Of a stretch of DNA of 64,000 bases, positions 8,269-16,143 are shown piece after piece. The notes under the pieces are model-generated. The model was given only the letters and a program-made list of their open reading frames with translations. It did no database searches and had not been told where the DNA came from. Made by a program: the position numbers and the translations under genes. The stretch's first letter is position 1, and each line of letters begins with the position of its first letter. Source of the stretch: Polyangiaceae bacterium (GTDB lineage Bacteria; Myxococcota_A; Polyangia; Polyangiales; Polyangiaceae); NCBI GenBank assembly GCA_022842465.1, contig JALHPN010000008.1, positions 1 through 64,000 of the forward strand, read 5' to 3'.

Positions 8269-9282
8269 ATGCGTTCGCTCCCCGTACTCGTCGCCGTCGC
8301 CATGCTCACCACCGTCGCCACGGTCCGCGAGGCGCGCGCCTGCTCTGGGTTCTGCTTCCCGGCTCGTCTCCTGCCGTCGGGGCAGGGGGCGACGGTGCCG
8401 GCCAACGCGGGCGCGTTGCCGTTCTACCTCGGAGGGAGGCTTGCTGCGGCGCCGTCCGACGCCGGCGCCGAGGTCCCGACGCTCCGTGACGGCGCCGGGA
8501 ACGTCGTTCCGACGAGCGTCGAGGCGTTGCCGGAGGGCTCGCTGCGACGGAGCGGCTTCGAGCGCGTCGTCCGGTGGAGCTCCGAGCTGGCTCCGGGGCC
8601 GTACACCTTCGAGGTGCCCTCGCCGTGCGCGACCAGCTTCTCCGCGAAAGCGTCGTTCACCGTCGTGCCCGCGGCGCCGCCTCCGGCGAAGCTCGGGACG
8701 GTGACGGCGACGTCGGCTCGGGGCCTCGTCCTCGCCGAGGAGAGAGCAGCCTCGTGCGTCGCGAACATCGACGCCGCGCAGGCGAAGCTCTCGCTCGTGC
8801 CTGATCCGAGCTTCGCGCCCTTCGCGGCCGTGGCGCTCTACGAGGTCGAGGTCGACGGCGCGCTCTGGCGCGGCTCCGTCGTCGACTACGGGCCCGGGAG
8901 GCTCGGGCCCCCCTCGGCGTTCGACGCTTTCACGCTGATCGCGGATTGCAGGCCGAGCAGCGTCGGCGACAGCGTGACGGTCCTCCCCGAAGGGGACCAC
9001 GACGTCACCGTCCGCGCGAGGCTCCCGGCTCTCGCGGGCGTCCCGGAGCTCTCGACGACGACGCGCGTATCGCTGTCCTGTGCCTCGGCCTCGAGCGGCG
9101 CAGCTTCGAGCGGCGCGCCTTCGAGCGGCGCATCTTCGAGCGACTCCGGCGGGGAAGGCGGGTGCCGCATGAGCCCGGGATCGGGCTCGGGAGCTGGCGG
9201 ATTCGCGGGCGCGCTCGGGCTGGCCGCAGCGCTCGCCACGACGCTCCGCCGCGCGCGACGCACCTCCGCGCGGCCGAGCTGA
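8269..9282 (+). CDS. Secreted protein with MYXO-CTERM-like sorting tail
   Basis: A 337-residue protein with a Sec signal peptide (MRSLPVLVAVAMLTTVATVREARA, cleavage before Cys25-Ser). An early Cys pair 'ACSGFCFP' is followed by beta-rich sequence with several more cysteines, a Ser/Gly/Ala linker at about 275-300, then 'GGCRMSPGS', a hydrophobic Gly/Ala/Leu stretch and Arg-rich end. That tripartite Cys-helix-Arg tail resembles MYXO-CTERM, thought to be processed by a myxosortase for surface anchoring. The ATG has GAGG 10 nt upstream. The function of the mature domain is unknown. Confidence 0.8.
   Translation: MRSLPVLVAVAMLTTVATVREARACSGFCFPARLLPSGQGATVPANAGALPFYLGGRLAAAPSDAGAEVPTLRDGAGNVVPTSVEALPEGSLRRSGFERVVRWSSELAPGPYTFEVPSPCATSFSAKASFTVVPAAPPPAKLGTVTATSARGLVLAEERAASCVANIDAAQAKLSLVPDPSFAPFAAVALYEVEVDGALWRGSVVDYGPGRLGPPSAFDAFTLIADCRPSSVGDSVTVLPEGDHDVTVRARLPALAGVPELSTTTRVSLSCASASSGAASSGAPSSGASSSDSGGEGGCRMSPGSGSGAGGFAGALGLAAALATTLRRARRTSARPS
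9091..9142 (+). repeat. 15-bp tandem repeat encoding SSGA units
   Basis: About 3.5 copies of a 15-bp unit beginning tcgagcggcgc lie in the linker just before the sorting tail of the 337-residue secreted protein. Length variation here would only lengthen or shorten the stalk. Confidence 0.8.
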
Positions 9283-9536
9283 GCTCCGCGAGCGCTCACC
9301 GCGGGAGGCCTCGCGGGGCGAGCTGGCGCAGCCGCTTGCAGCGCTCGGAGCTGAAGATCCAGGTGGTCCATGCCGCAACATCTGCTGCAGGGGCTCTTTC
9401 CGGGGCACCTCGTATGGCGCGGCGTTTGCGGTGTGTGCCAGCCACGAAGGAAGGCCTTCACATGGTCGGGGTGAGACGGTCTCGCCTCCATCTTCGTCGG
9501 AGGCGCAAGAGCCTCCCACCTTCAGATGAGGTCATC

Positions 9537-10688
9537 ATGCGCGCCCGGTCGCTCCTGCAGATTGCCGCCGTTCTCGTGCCGTGTGTCGCCGCGTGCTCCC
9601 TCGTCAACGAGGACGTCGGGGGGGCCGACTCCGCGTTGCGGAGCGACGCGGGGCAGCCGGCCGATGGCTCCGTCGACGCAGGGGCGACCGATTGCCAGGA
9701 GGCTGCGACGACCCTCCTCGACGAGGACGATGCCTCGTTGTCCTTGGAAACCGTCCAGGCTACCTCGCTCGGTATCGTCGTTCTCAACACGACCGGACAA
9801 GTGATGAGCAACGGACAGCCCGCGGGCGAGATCCTTCGGTACGACGCGAACGGCGCCGCCACGCGGCTCTACGCGCCGCAGCTGAACGCCGGAGCGCTGA
9901 GCTCGATGGCTGCGAAGCGAAACGGCGACGTGTTCTTCGTCGAGGCCGACTTCACGTCGCCTCGCTCGGAGTATTACAAGCTGGTTGCCCTTCGAGGAGG
10001 CCAACGCAGACCTCTGATCTCGTTCCCTGAAGGGGCCGGAATCAGGCTGATCCGGGCCACGGACGACGCTCTCTTCATCGAGCGAAGAGATGTCGCCGCG
10101 CCCCGGGCTCGCCACATCACGCGCATCGACCTCTCGAACAACGTCGCAACGGACATCGGTGGGAGCGGGTACGATCTCCACAGCGAGCAGGTGTCGGGTG
10201 CGGACTTCTGGTTCGGGGAGTTCGACGCTTCCACGCGGGAGTTCAAGAAGCTCTGGAGGACGCCGACGACCGCAACGAGCGCAGGCGCCCAGGCCGAAGT
10301 CGCGCACGACTGCAAGGGTGAGGTCACGGTCCTGCCCTCGGGCTTCGCGTGTGCGTCGCCTGCCCTGCAGCGTCTCCAGCGCTACGACAGCGCTTTCGCG
10401 AACCCGGTGACGCTCTTCCAGCCGTCGTCACCGGCCTCCGTGAGAGTGTGGGGGCACACCGACTCGACGCTCCTGGTCGCGCAACAGGGATCACGGGGAG
10501 CAGGACCCGTCGAGGCGAGCATGTACACGGTCCCGGTCAGCGGCGGGGCGCCCACGCGCCAATCCTGCGGCGATTGGCACGTTCAAGGAGCCGACGTCTA
10601 CGCGGGTCGCGCCTACTGGTCCGAGTGGTTGAACGACGAGACCTCTCTCACGGTCCGACAGCGACTTCGAAGCACCTCGATGCCCTGA
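9537..10688 (+). CDS. Lipoprotein, possible beta-propeller
   Basis: A 383-residue protein starting at ATG 9537, with ATGAGG 6 nt upstream; the track's longer ORF start is not real. The signal peptide MRARSLLQIAAVLVPCVAACS ends in lipobox 'VAAC'. A short Asp/Gly/Ser linker precedes a domain with repeated patterns such as 'NGDVFFVEAD', 'TDDALFIERRD', 'GADFWFGEFD' and 'GRAYWSEW', spaced like blades of a beta-propeller. No catalytic motif is visible. It has its own leader region and probably forms a single-gene transcript ending at the hairpin at 10717. Confidence 0.8.
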   Translation: MRARSLLQIAAVLVPCVAACSLVNEDVGGADSALRSDAGQPADGSVDAGATDCQEAATTLLDEDDASLSLETVQATSLGIVVLNTTGQVMSNGQPAGEILRYDANGAATRLYAPQLNAGALSSMAAKRNGDVFFVEADFTSPRSEYYKLVALRGGQRRPLISFPEGAGIRLIRATDDALFIERRDVAAPRARHITRIDLSNNVATDIGGSGYDLHSEQVSGADFWFGEFDASTREFKKLWRTPTTATSAGAQAEVAHDCKGEVTVLPSGFACASPALQRLQRYDSAFANPVTLFQPSSPASVRVWGHTDSTLLVAQQGSRGAGPVEASMYTVPVSGGAPTRQSCGDWHVQGADVYAGRAYWSEWLNDETSLTVRQRLRSTSMP

Positions 10689-10716
10689 CGATCTCGAGAG
10701 CATCTCCGCGCGGGAG

Positions 10717-10748
10717 CTCGCGGTCCGGCCTGAAGACCGGACCGCGAG
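10717..10748 (+). terminator. Strong 12-bp hairpin after the lipoprotein gene
   Basis: A perfect 12-bp inverted repeat (10717-10728 with 10737-10748, core CGCGGTCCGG / CCGGACCGCG) around the 8-nt loop CCTGAAGA, 29 bp after the lipoprotein stop. No U-run follows, so it is a terminator candidate only. Its 3' arm is also the first part of the 42-bp repeat. Confidence 0.55.
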
Positions 10749-10780
10749 GATTCCGGCGCGAGGGAAGGCGCGGTACGCTC
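10739..10780. repeat. 42-bp imperfect repeat, copy 2
   Basis: Partner of 8065-8106. It ends 7 bp before the DUF362 start codon and overlaps the 3' arm of the hairpin. Confidence 0.6.
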
Positions 10781-10787
10781 GCGAGCG

Positions 10788-12146
10788 ATGTCCGGGACCT
10801 CGCGACGCAAAATCTTGATGGCTGCCGGCGCGATCGGCCTCACGGGGACGGCGCTCGCCCTGCGGCGGAAGCTCGGGACCGCCGTCGGCAAGTACACCCA
10901 GCACGCCTCCTTCACCGCCACGCCTCCGCTCGTCCCGCACGATCCGGCGAAGGATCGGACGCGCCTCCACGTCGCCCGCGGGGGCTCGCCGGCGGCGAAC
11001 GTCGACGACGTCCTCGCGAAGCTCGGCGGCATCGGCACGGTCGTCGGGACGGACGACGTCGTCGTCGTGAAGGTCTCCGCCCAGTGGTGGAACCAGGGGA
11101 TGACGAACGTGGCGGCCGTGAAGCGCCTCGTCGAGCACGTCCTCGAGCGGCCCGGCTTCAAGGGAGAGATCGTCGTCTTCGAGAACACGCATTTCCGCCT
11201 CGCGAACGGCTCCGGCCTCTCACGCGCGTGGACGCGACCCTCGGATCGCAACGTCGACGTCCCCGGGTGGACGACGATGGGCGATCTCGTCGCCCACTTC
11301 CGCGACCGCAAGGCCCCCGTCTCGTTCGTCGGCCTTGTCGACGCGGGCGAGAGCAGCTTGTCCGGCGACGCGTGGCACGACCCCACCCACGAGCACGGCA
11401 CCTACGGCGGCGACGGCCGCGGCCCGATCCCGAAGGGCGACCCGCGTGACGGCTACCACTGGGACTTCGAGCGCGCGTTCCGCCTCGCGAAGAGCTGGAC
11501 GGAGGAGGCGCGGACGCCGCTCAGCTGGCCTCGCTTCACTTCCGGCGGAGGCCTCGTCGTCGATCTCCAGGACGGCGTCTTCCGTCGCGAGGGCGCCCGC
11601 CTCGTGAAGACGGACCGGAAGCTCGTCTGGATCAACATGACGACGGCGAACGAGCACGGGTCGACCGGCTTCACGGGCGCCTGCAAGTCGACGATGGGCG
11701 TCGTCGACATGAGCGCGGGGAGGCTCGGCACGCATCCCCTCGCGTCCGGCTACGCGTCGGTCCACTACTTCGGTCACGGCCGGCCGAGCGCGACGTGGCG
11801 CATGGCCGGGCCGCTCGCGCACTTCGCGCGCGAGGTCCGCTCGCCGGATCTGATCCTCACCGTCGCCGAGTGGGTCGCGTTCGATCGCGCGGGCTACGCG
11901 GGCACCGAGGACATCCGGCACTCGGCGGAGACGTGCTCGCAGACGAAGACGATCATCGCCGGAACGGATCCGGTCGCGATCGACGTCTGGGCGGTGCGAA
12001 ACCTCCTCGCGGACGTCCCGAGCGCGAACACGAAGGCGCTCCTCGACCTCGACGATCCCGACGCGATGGTGACGAAGTTCCTCCGGTACTACCGCGAGGT
12101 CCGCGGGAAGGGCACGCTCGAGACCGCGCTCGTGGACGTCGCGTGA
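10788..12146 (+). CDS. DUF362 family protein, Tat-exported
   Basis: A 452-residue protein beginning MSGTSRRKILMAAGAIGLTGTALAL, a twin-arginine signal (SRRKIL plus hydrophobic core), so it is probably exported folded. The body matches my recollection of DUF362: 'VVVVKVSAQWWNQGMTNVAAVKRLVEHVL' near 85-115, 'TTANEHGSTGFTGACKSTMGVVDM' near 285-310, and 'TIIAGTDPVAIDVWAVRNLL' near 390-410. The biochemical role of DUF362 is not settled. Here no ferredoxin-type CxxCxxC cluster is seen. The stop overlaps the start of the next gene by GTGA. Confidence 0.85.
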   Translation: MSGTSRRKILMAAGAIGLTGTALALRRKLGTAVGKYTQHASFTATPPLVPHDPAKDRTRLHVARGGSPAANVDDVLAKLGGIGTVVGTDDVVVVKVSAQWWNQGMTNVAAVKRLVEHVLERPGFKGEIVVFENTHFRLANGSGLSRAWTRPSDRNVDVPGWTTMGDLVAHFRDRKAPVSFVGLVDAGESSLSGDAWHDPTHEHGTYGGDGRGPIPKGDPRDGYHWDFERAFRLAKSWTEEARTPLSWPRFTSGGGLVVDLQDGVFRREGARLVKTDRKLVWINMTTANEHGSTGFTGACKSTMGVVDMSAGRLGTHPLASGYASVHYFGHGRPSATWRMAGPLAHFAREVRSPDLILTVAEWVAFDRAGYAGTEDIRHSAETCSQTKTIIAGTDPVAIDVWAVRNLLADVPSANTKALLDLDDPDAMVTKFLRYYREVRGKGTLETALVDVA

Positions 12147-12964
12147 CCACCGCGCGCGTCCTCTTCGTGAGCGGCGTCCTCGGCGTCGTCGCCGGCTGCT
12201 CCTTCCTCCTCGACGTCGAGGGGCCGCTCCCTACCATCCCGGCGCCCGACGACGCGTCGGCCGAAGGCGGCGGGGAAGGCTTCGCCGACGGCGCGGCTCC
12301 CGATGCCTTCGCAGAGGACCCCCTCGAGGCGAGCACGGGGTTCTGCGCGCTCGCGGGCACGGTGCGTTTCTGCGACGACTTCGGGCGCCCGGGCGGGGAC
12401 GCCGGCGGCGACTGGCTCGTGCGCCTCGCCTCGGGCGGATCGCTCGCCGTCGAGGCGGACGGCACCTCGGGCGGGTTCCTCCGCGCGCGGCTGACGGCGT
12501 CGCCGGAGACGGGGCGCGCCGCGCTCGCGCGATCGTTCGAGGCCACGCCGCAGACGCGCCTCCGCATGACGTCGCATCTCCGCTTCACGACGCGCCCCGC
12601 GAGCGTGGTCTCGACCGCGAGCGTCGTCCTCGGTCCTCTGCCGGGCGCGCATGCGTTCACGCTCCTCGCGGGGCCGGACACCTTCACGCTCCTCGAGCAG
12701 GCCCTCCCCGGGGGCGCCGTCGTGGAGCACCCGCTCGCGATCGCGGTGCCGCTCGGCCGCTTCGTGGAGCTCGAGGTCCGCCTCGGGCTCGACGTCTCGC
12801 CACCGAACCTCGACGTGATCCTCGACGGTCAGACGGCGCTCTCGGTCCCTAGCATGCAGGGCACGACGACCGGAGTGCCGAGCGTCGTCGTCGGGATCGG
12901 TGAGGCCACGCCCTCGCCGGCGTGGGAGGTCGACGTGGACGACGTGGTGGTGGACTTCGAGTGA
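12143..12964 (+). CDS. Lipoprotein with LamG/concanavalin-like domain
   Basis: A 273-residue protein from GTG 12143, overlapping the DUF362 stop (GTGA). Lipobox 'VVAGCS' (MTTARVLFVSGVLGVVAGC). An acidic/Ala-rich linker precedes 'FCDDFGRPGGDAGGDWLVRLASGG' and strands ending 'WEVDVDDVVVDFE', a pattern common in myxobacterial lipoproteins with a jelly-roll (LamG-like) domain. No catalytic residues are recognised. Coupled translation with its neighbours suggests they work at the same place in the envelope. Confidence 0.8.
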   Translation: MTTARVLFVSGVLGVVAGCSFLLDVEGPLPTIPAPDDASAEGGGEGFADGAAPDAFAEDPLEASTGFCALAGTVRFCDDFGRPGGDAGGDWLVRLASGGSLAVEADGTSGGFLRARLTASPETGRAALARSFEATPQTRLRMTSHLRFTTRPASVVSTASVVLGPLPGAHAFTLLAGPDTFTLLEQALPGGAVVEHPLAIAVPLGRFVELEVRLGLDVSPPNLDVILDGQTALSVPSMQGTTTGVPSVVVGIGEATPSPAWEVDVDDVVVDFE

Positions 12965-13947
12965 GCCGCGGGCGCTTCTGGCAGGGGAGGGGAGGCAAGG
13001 CGGCGGTCGGGCTCGTCCTCGTCCAGATCGCCGTCCAGGCGCTCTTCGTCGCGCTCCTCCTGCTCGGGGAGAGCACGCGGCTCGGGTTCATGGCGCTCTA
13101 CCTCCCGCGTCACCCGATGGCGCTCGGCGCGACCCTCGCGCTCGGTCTCGCGCTCCTTGCGCGCCGGCGCGCGCTCGCGGCGGTCCAGGGAGCTGTCACC
13201 GTCTTCGTGGTCGTGGGGGTGATGGGGCTCCACCTCCACGGCGAGGGGGCGCCGCCGACGGTGCCCGTCCGGCTGGCGTCGTACAACGTGTACTTCGGCA
13301 AGATCGATCGGCCGCGTCTCGATCAGGAGATCGAGGACGCCTTCGCGGACGTGGTCGTCCTCCAGGCGGCGTACGACTCGCTCGGCGACCGGCTCCGCAA
13401 GCGCTTCCCCGATCGCGTCGTCCACCAGGAGCACGAGCTCCTCCTCCTCTCGCGCCTGCCCTTGATCGAGGTCGAGGTGCCGCCGATCGACGCGATCGAG
13501 GGCGAGCAGCGCCCGATGTTCGTGACGTACGTGCTCGAGGCGCGTGGCCGGCGTTTCGCGGTCGTGAACCTCCACCCCTTCTCGCCGCGCCACGCGCTCT
13601 TCGGGGAGGGGGACTTCGCGGCGGACGTCCGCGTCCGCGAGGCGCAGGTCGAGATGGCGATGGCATCCGCGAGGCGCCGCGGCCTTCCGTTCGTCGTCGC
13701 GGGCGACACGAACCTGCCCGAGTGGTCGGCCATCGCGCGGAGGCACTTCGCGGGCCTCACCGACGCGTTCGCGGACGCGGGCTTCGGCTTCGGCTACACG
13801 TTCCCGGCGAAGCGGCCGTGGATGCGCATCGACCGCGTCCTGCTCGGGCCGGACGTGAGGGCGGTCGACGCGCGCGTCGCGGCGACGGGGTCCCCTCCGG
13901 CGAGCGACCACCGCATGCTCTTCGTCGTGCTCGACGTGGCGCGCTGA
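12961..13947 (+). CDS. Endonuclease/exonuclease/phosphatase (EEP) family membrane protein
   Basis: A 328-residue protein from GTG 12961, again overlapping the previous stop by GTGA. Three hydrophobic helices (about 15-95) precede an EEP domain beginning 'VRLASYNVYF'. Recognised active-site elements: 'VAGDTNLPEWS' (GDxN) and 'PASDHRMLF' (SDH, catalytic His). The usual metal-binding Glu after the third strand ('LQE') is replaced: 'VVVLQAAYDS'. It resembles the membrane-anchored EEP proteins of unknown substrate rather than DNA repair nucleases. Activity may be weakened or use another metal ligand. Confidence 0.85.
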   Translation: MSRGRFWQGRGGKAAVGLVLVQIAVQALFVALLLLGESTRLGFMALYLPRHPMALGATLALGLALLARRRALAAVQGAVTVFVVVGVMGLHLHGEGAPPTVPVRLASYNVYFGKIDRPRLDQEIEDAFADVVVLQAAYDSLGDRLRKRFPDRVVHQEHELLLLSRLPLIEVEVPPIDAIEGEQRPMFVTYVLEARGRRFAVVNLHPFSPRHALFGEGDFAADVRVREAQVEMAMASARRRGLPFVVAGDTNLPEWSAIARRHFAGLTDAFADAGFGFGYTFPAKRPWMRIDRVLLGPDVRAVDARVAATGSPPASDHRMLFVVLDVAR

Positions 13948-13965
13948 GGTAACGTCGACGGTCGC

Positions 13966-14814
13966 ATGGGGGTCCCTCTCGCCTTCTCCGCGTATCCGCC
14001 GACGAGCTTCCCGCTCCGGGATCTGCTCGTCATCCATCACCTCCGCGTGTCGCCGGACGATCGCGTGTGCGAGATCGGCGTCGGCAGCGGCGGCACCACC
14101 GTGCGGCTCGCCAAGGTCTGTCGGGAGGTGGTCGGCTTCGAGATCTCGAAGGCGACGGTCGCGGCGCTCCGCTACCTGGAGGCCCGGCATCCGAACCTCC
14201 GCTTCGTGCACGCGGACATCACGAGGCCCGACGACACGGCCACGCACGAGGGCACGTTCACGCGCGCGCTCGCGTGCGACACGCTCGAGCACGTCGAGGA
14301 TCCGGAGGGCTTCTTCGCGTCGGTCGCGAAGCTGCTCGCGCCGGGCGGCGAGATGCTCGTCACGTTCCCGAACGAGCCGCCGGAGAAGATGCACGGCATC
14401 ACGCGCTTCGAGACGCGCGAGGAGCTCGAGCGCCTCGTCACGGGCGCGGGCCTCCAGGTGACCGGCTTCGGCGCGGCGAAGCTTTCGCCGTGGGCCGATC
14501 GCGTCGCCGAGACGCTCGGGTGGGGTCCGCTCCGTGCCACGCGCGCCGTCCTCCGCGGGCGCGGCAAGAAGCCGTCGGCTGCGGCGTCACCGCCCGCCGC
14601 GGCGCCGCCGCAGACGTTCGAGGAGACGCACTTCATGCGTCAGATGAGCGGCTGGAAGAAGCTCTCGCCGGTCGTGAACCTCTACTGGCACGGTGTCCTC
14701 CACCTCATGGAGCAGCGCGGCCCGAGCTTCGAGATCGACGAGGGCTTCCGCGCGACGGACTTCCGCGACTGTCAGGTGTTCGTCACGGCGCGGAAGCCGA
14801 CCGGCTCGGCGTGA
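13966..14814 (+). CDS. Class I SAM-dependent methyltransferase
   Basis: A 282-residue protein. Motif I 'VCEIGVGSGGTTVRLA' at about 34-49 binds SAM, 'GFEISKATV' carries the acidic residue for the ribose, and 'LACDTLEHVEDPEGFFASVAKLLAPGGEMLVTFPN' at about 102-135 is the classic post-motif region of ubiE/COQ5-type enzymes. A proline/alanine-rich insert at 203-220 and a C-terminal extension are not diagnostic. It starts 18 bp after the EEP stop and probably ends that operon. The substrate is unknown. Confidence 0.9.
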   Translation: MGVPLAFSAYPPTSFPLRDLLVIHHLRVSPDDRVCEIGVGSGGTTVRLAKVCREVVGFEISKATVAALRYLEARHPNLRFVHADITRPDDTATHEGTFTRALACDTLEHVEDPEGFFASVAKLLAPGGEMLVTFPNEPPEKMHGITRFETREELERLVTGAGLQVTGFGAAKLSPWADRVAETLGWGPLRATRAVLRGRGKKPSAAASPPAAAPPQTFEETHFMRQMSGWKKLSPVVNLYWHGVLHLMEQRGPSFEIDEGFRATDFRDCQVFVTARKPTGSA

Positions 14815-14822
14815 GGGCCCGA

Positions 14823-16091
14823 TCACCTGACCCTTCGGAACACCTCCCAACCTCGGACGGCCTCGTCGGCGAGGGATCGGGAGAGGTCGTGCGCCCGCTC
14901 CCGGGTGAGGTCGAAGGCGCGGAGCTGCGCCATCCGCTGCGTCATGCGTAGCGGCTCGGGGAACGTCGTCCAGAACGCACCGGCGAGCTGCTTCGCCGCG
15001 TCGACGGCGAGCTCCTCGAGGTCTGCCTGGCTCTCGAGATCCTCGATGCCGAGCTCCGTGTAGCCCGGGTCCCAGCTCTGGAGCCAGTACTCGGGGGTCT
15101 TCGGCGTCCGATCGAGGGCGGCGAGCCCGAACACCTCCGGCATCCGCGGGCCGAGCAGCGACATGAACATGAGCGTCTGCATCGAGCCGCCGTAGCTCGG
15201 TCGCCAGACGCAGGTGTCGGCCGGCGGCGTGATCGACCGCGCCTCGATGACGAGATCGTCGTCGGGCGACGCCGTCCTTCCGCGCACGCGGAAGAGGAGC
15301 TTCGTCTCGAGCGCGCTCCCGATGCCGATCTGGAGACCGACGACCTTCACGAGCTCGTAGGAGGCGCTCGGTCGGTCCGGGGTGACGGACTTCTGCTGGG
15401 TGACGAACTCCGTCCACCGCTCGCGCACGACCTTCTCGACGTTGGGAGGAAGCGGCTGACCGAGCGTCTCCGTCCACGCCAGCCACCCCGGCGTCGTCGG
15501 GAGTCGCCTTCGGATCCGATCGACGAAGGCCGGAGGCTCCCGGGTGGGAGGGAAGTCGAGCGCGCGGCGGTACGCGTCGAGGAAGGTGTTCGTCGCGCGC
15601 TCCCCATCACACCACCACGTCACCTCGCGGCAGACGAGGTGGAGCGATGCACCGAAGCGCACGAGGTCGACGATCGCCGGGCCGAAGCCGGCTTGATCGT
15701 AGTCCTCGATCCCGTACGTCGCCGCCGTGACGACGTACTGCTCGACGTGCGCGTCGCCGTGGACGGCGACCGCAGGGAGGATCCATCGCGCGTCTCGGAG
15801 CTCCCAACACACGCGGGACGAGGTCTCGACCGCGAGCGCGCGAAAGTAGCGGTGGGGGCTCGCGTCGAGCCGCGCGAGGAGCTTCGGCGAGGCGCCAGCC
15901 GCGATGAGCTTCTGACGATCGAGGTCGAGCTTCATGGGCCGGCCGAAGCTCGTCGCGCACTCCGCAGCCGCGATCGTGGGCCGCTCCGTACCTGGTCCGG
16001 AGGTGGCCGCCCGCGTCGTCGCGCGACGACATCCCGCAAGAGCGCCCAGCGACAGGGCGAGGGCTCCGAAGTGCACCAGGGCGCGCGACAT
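14823..16091 (-). CDS. DUF2252 family lipoprotein
   Basis: A 422-residue protein from ATG 16091 (MSRALVHFGALALSLGALAGCRR); lipobox 'ALAGC'. The core has the kinase-like DUF2252 signature 'VAVHGDAHVEQY' at about 108 and 'IEDYDQAGFGPAIVDLVRFGASL' at about 127-150, resembling the catalytic and metal-binding loops of aminoglycoside-phosphotransferase folds. DUF2252 proteins have no established reaction; an envelope-anchored version is less usual. It converges with the methyltransferase gene (8 bp between stops). Confidence 0.85.
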   Translation of the reverse strand: MSRALVHFGALALSLGALAGCRRATTRAATSGPGTERPTIAAAECATSFGRPMKLDLDRQKLIAAGASPKLLARLDASPHRYFRALAVETSSRVCWELRDARWILPAVAVHGDAHVEQYVVTAATYGIEDYDQAGFGPAIVDLVRFGASLHLVCREVTWWCDGERATNTFLDAYRRALDFPPTREPPAFVDRIRRRLPTTPGWLAWTETLGQPLPPNVEKVVRERWTEFVTQQKSVTPDRPSASYELVKVVGLQIGIGSALETKLLFRVRGRTASPDDDLVIEARSITPPADTCVWRPSYGGSMQTLMFMSLLGPRMPEVFGLAALDRTPKTPEYWLQSWDPGYTELGIEDLESQADLEELAVDAAKQLAGAFWTTFPEPLRMTQRMAQLRAFDLTRERAHDLSRSLADEAVRGWEVFRRVR

Positions 16092-16143
16092 GGCTCGGCG
16101 CGCGAGCGTCGCCGAAGCGCGACCGTGACGCAACGCCGCGCTC

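Noticed and set aside
9091-9142. Possible CRISPR-like short repeat
   Set aside because: The 15-bp units are tandem without spacers and encode a protein linker. No CRISPR array is seen anywhere in the window.
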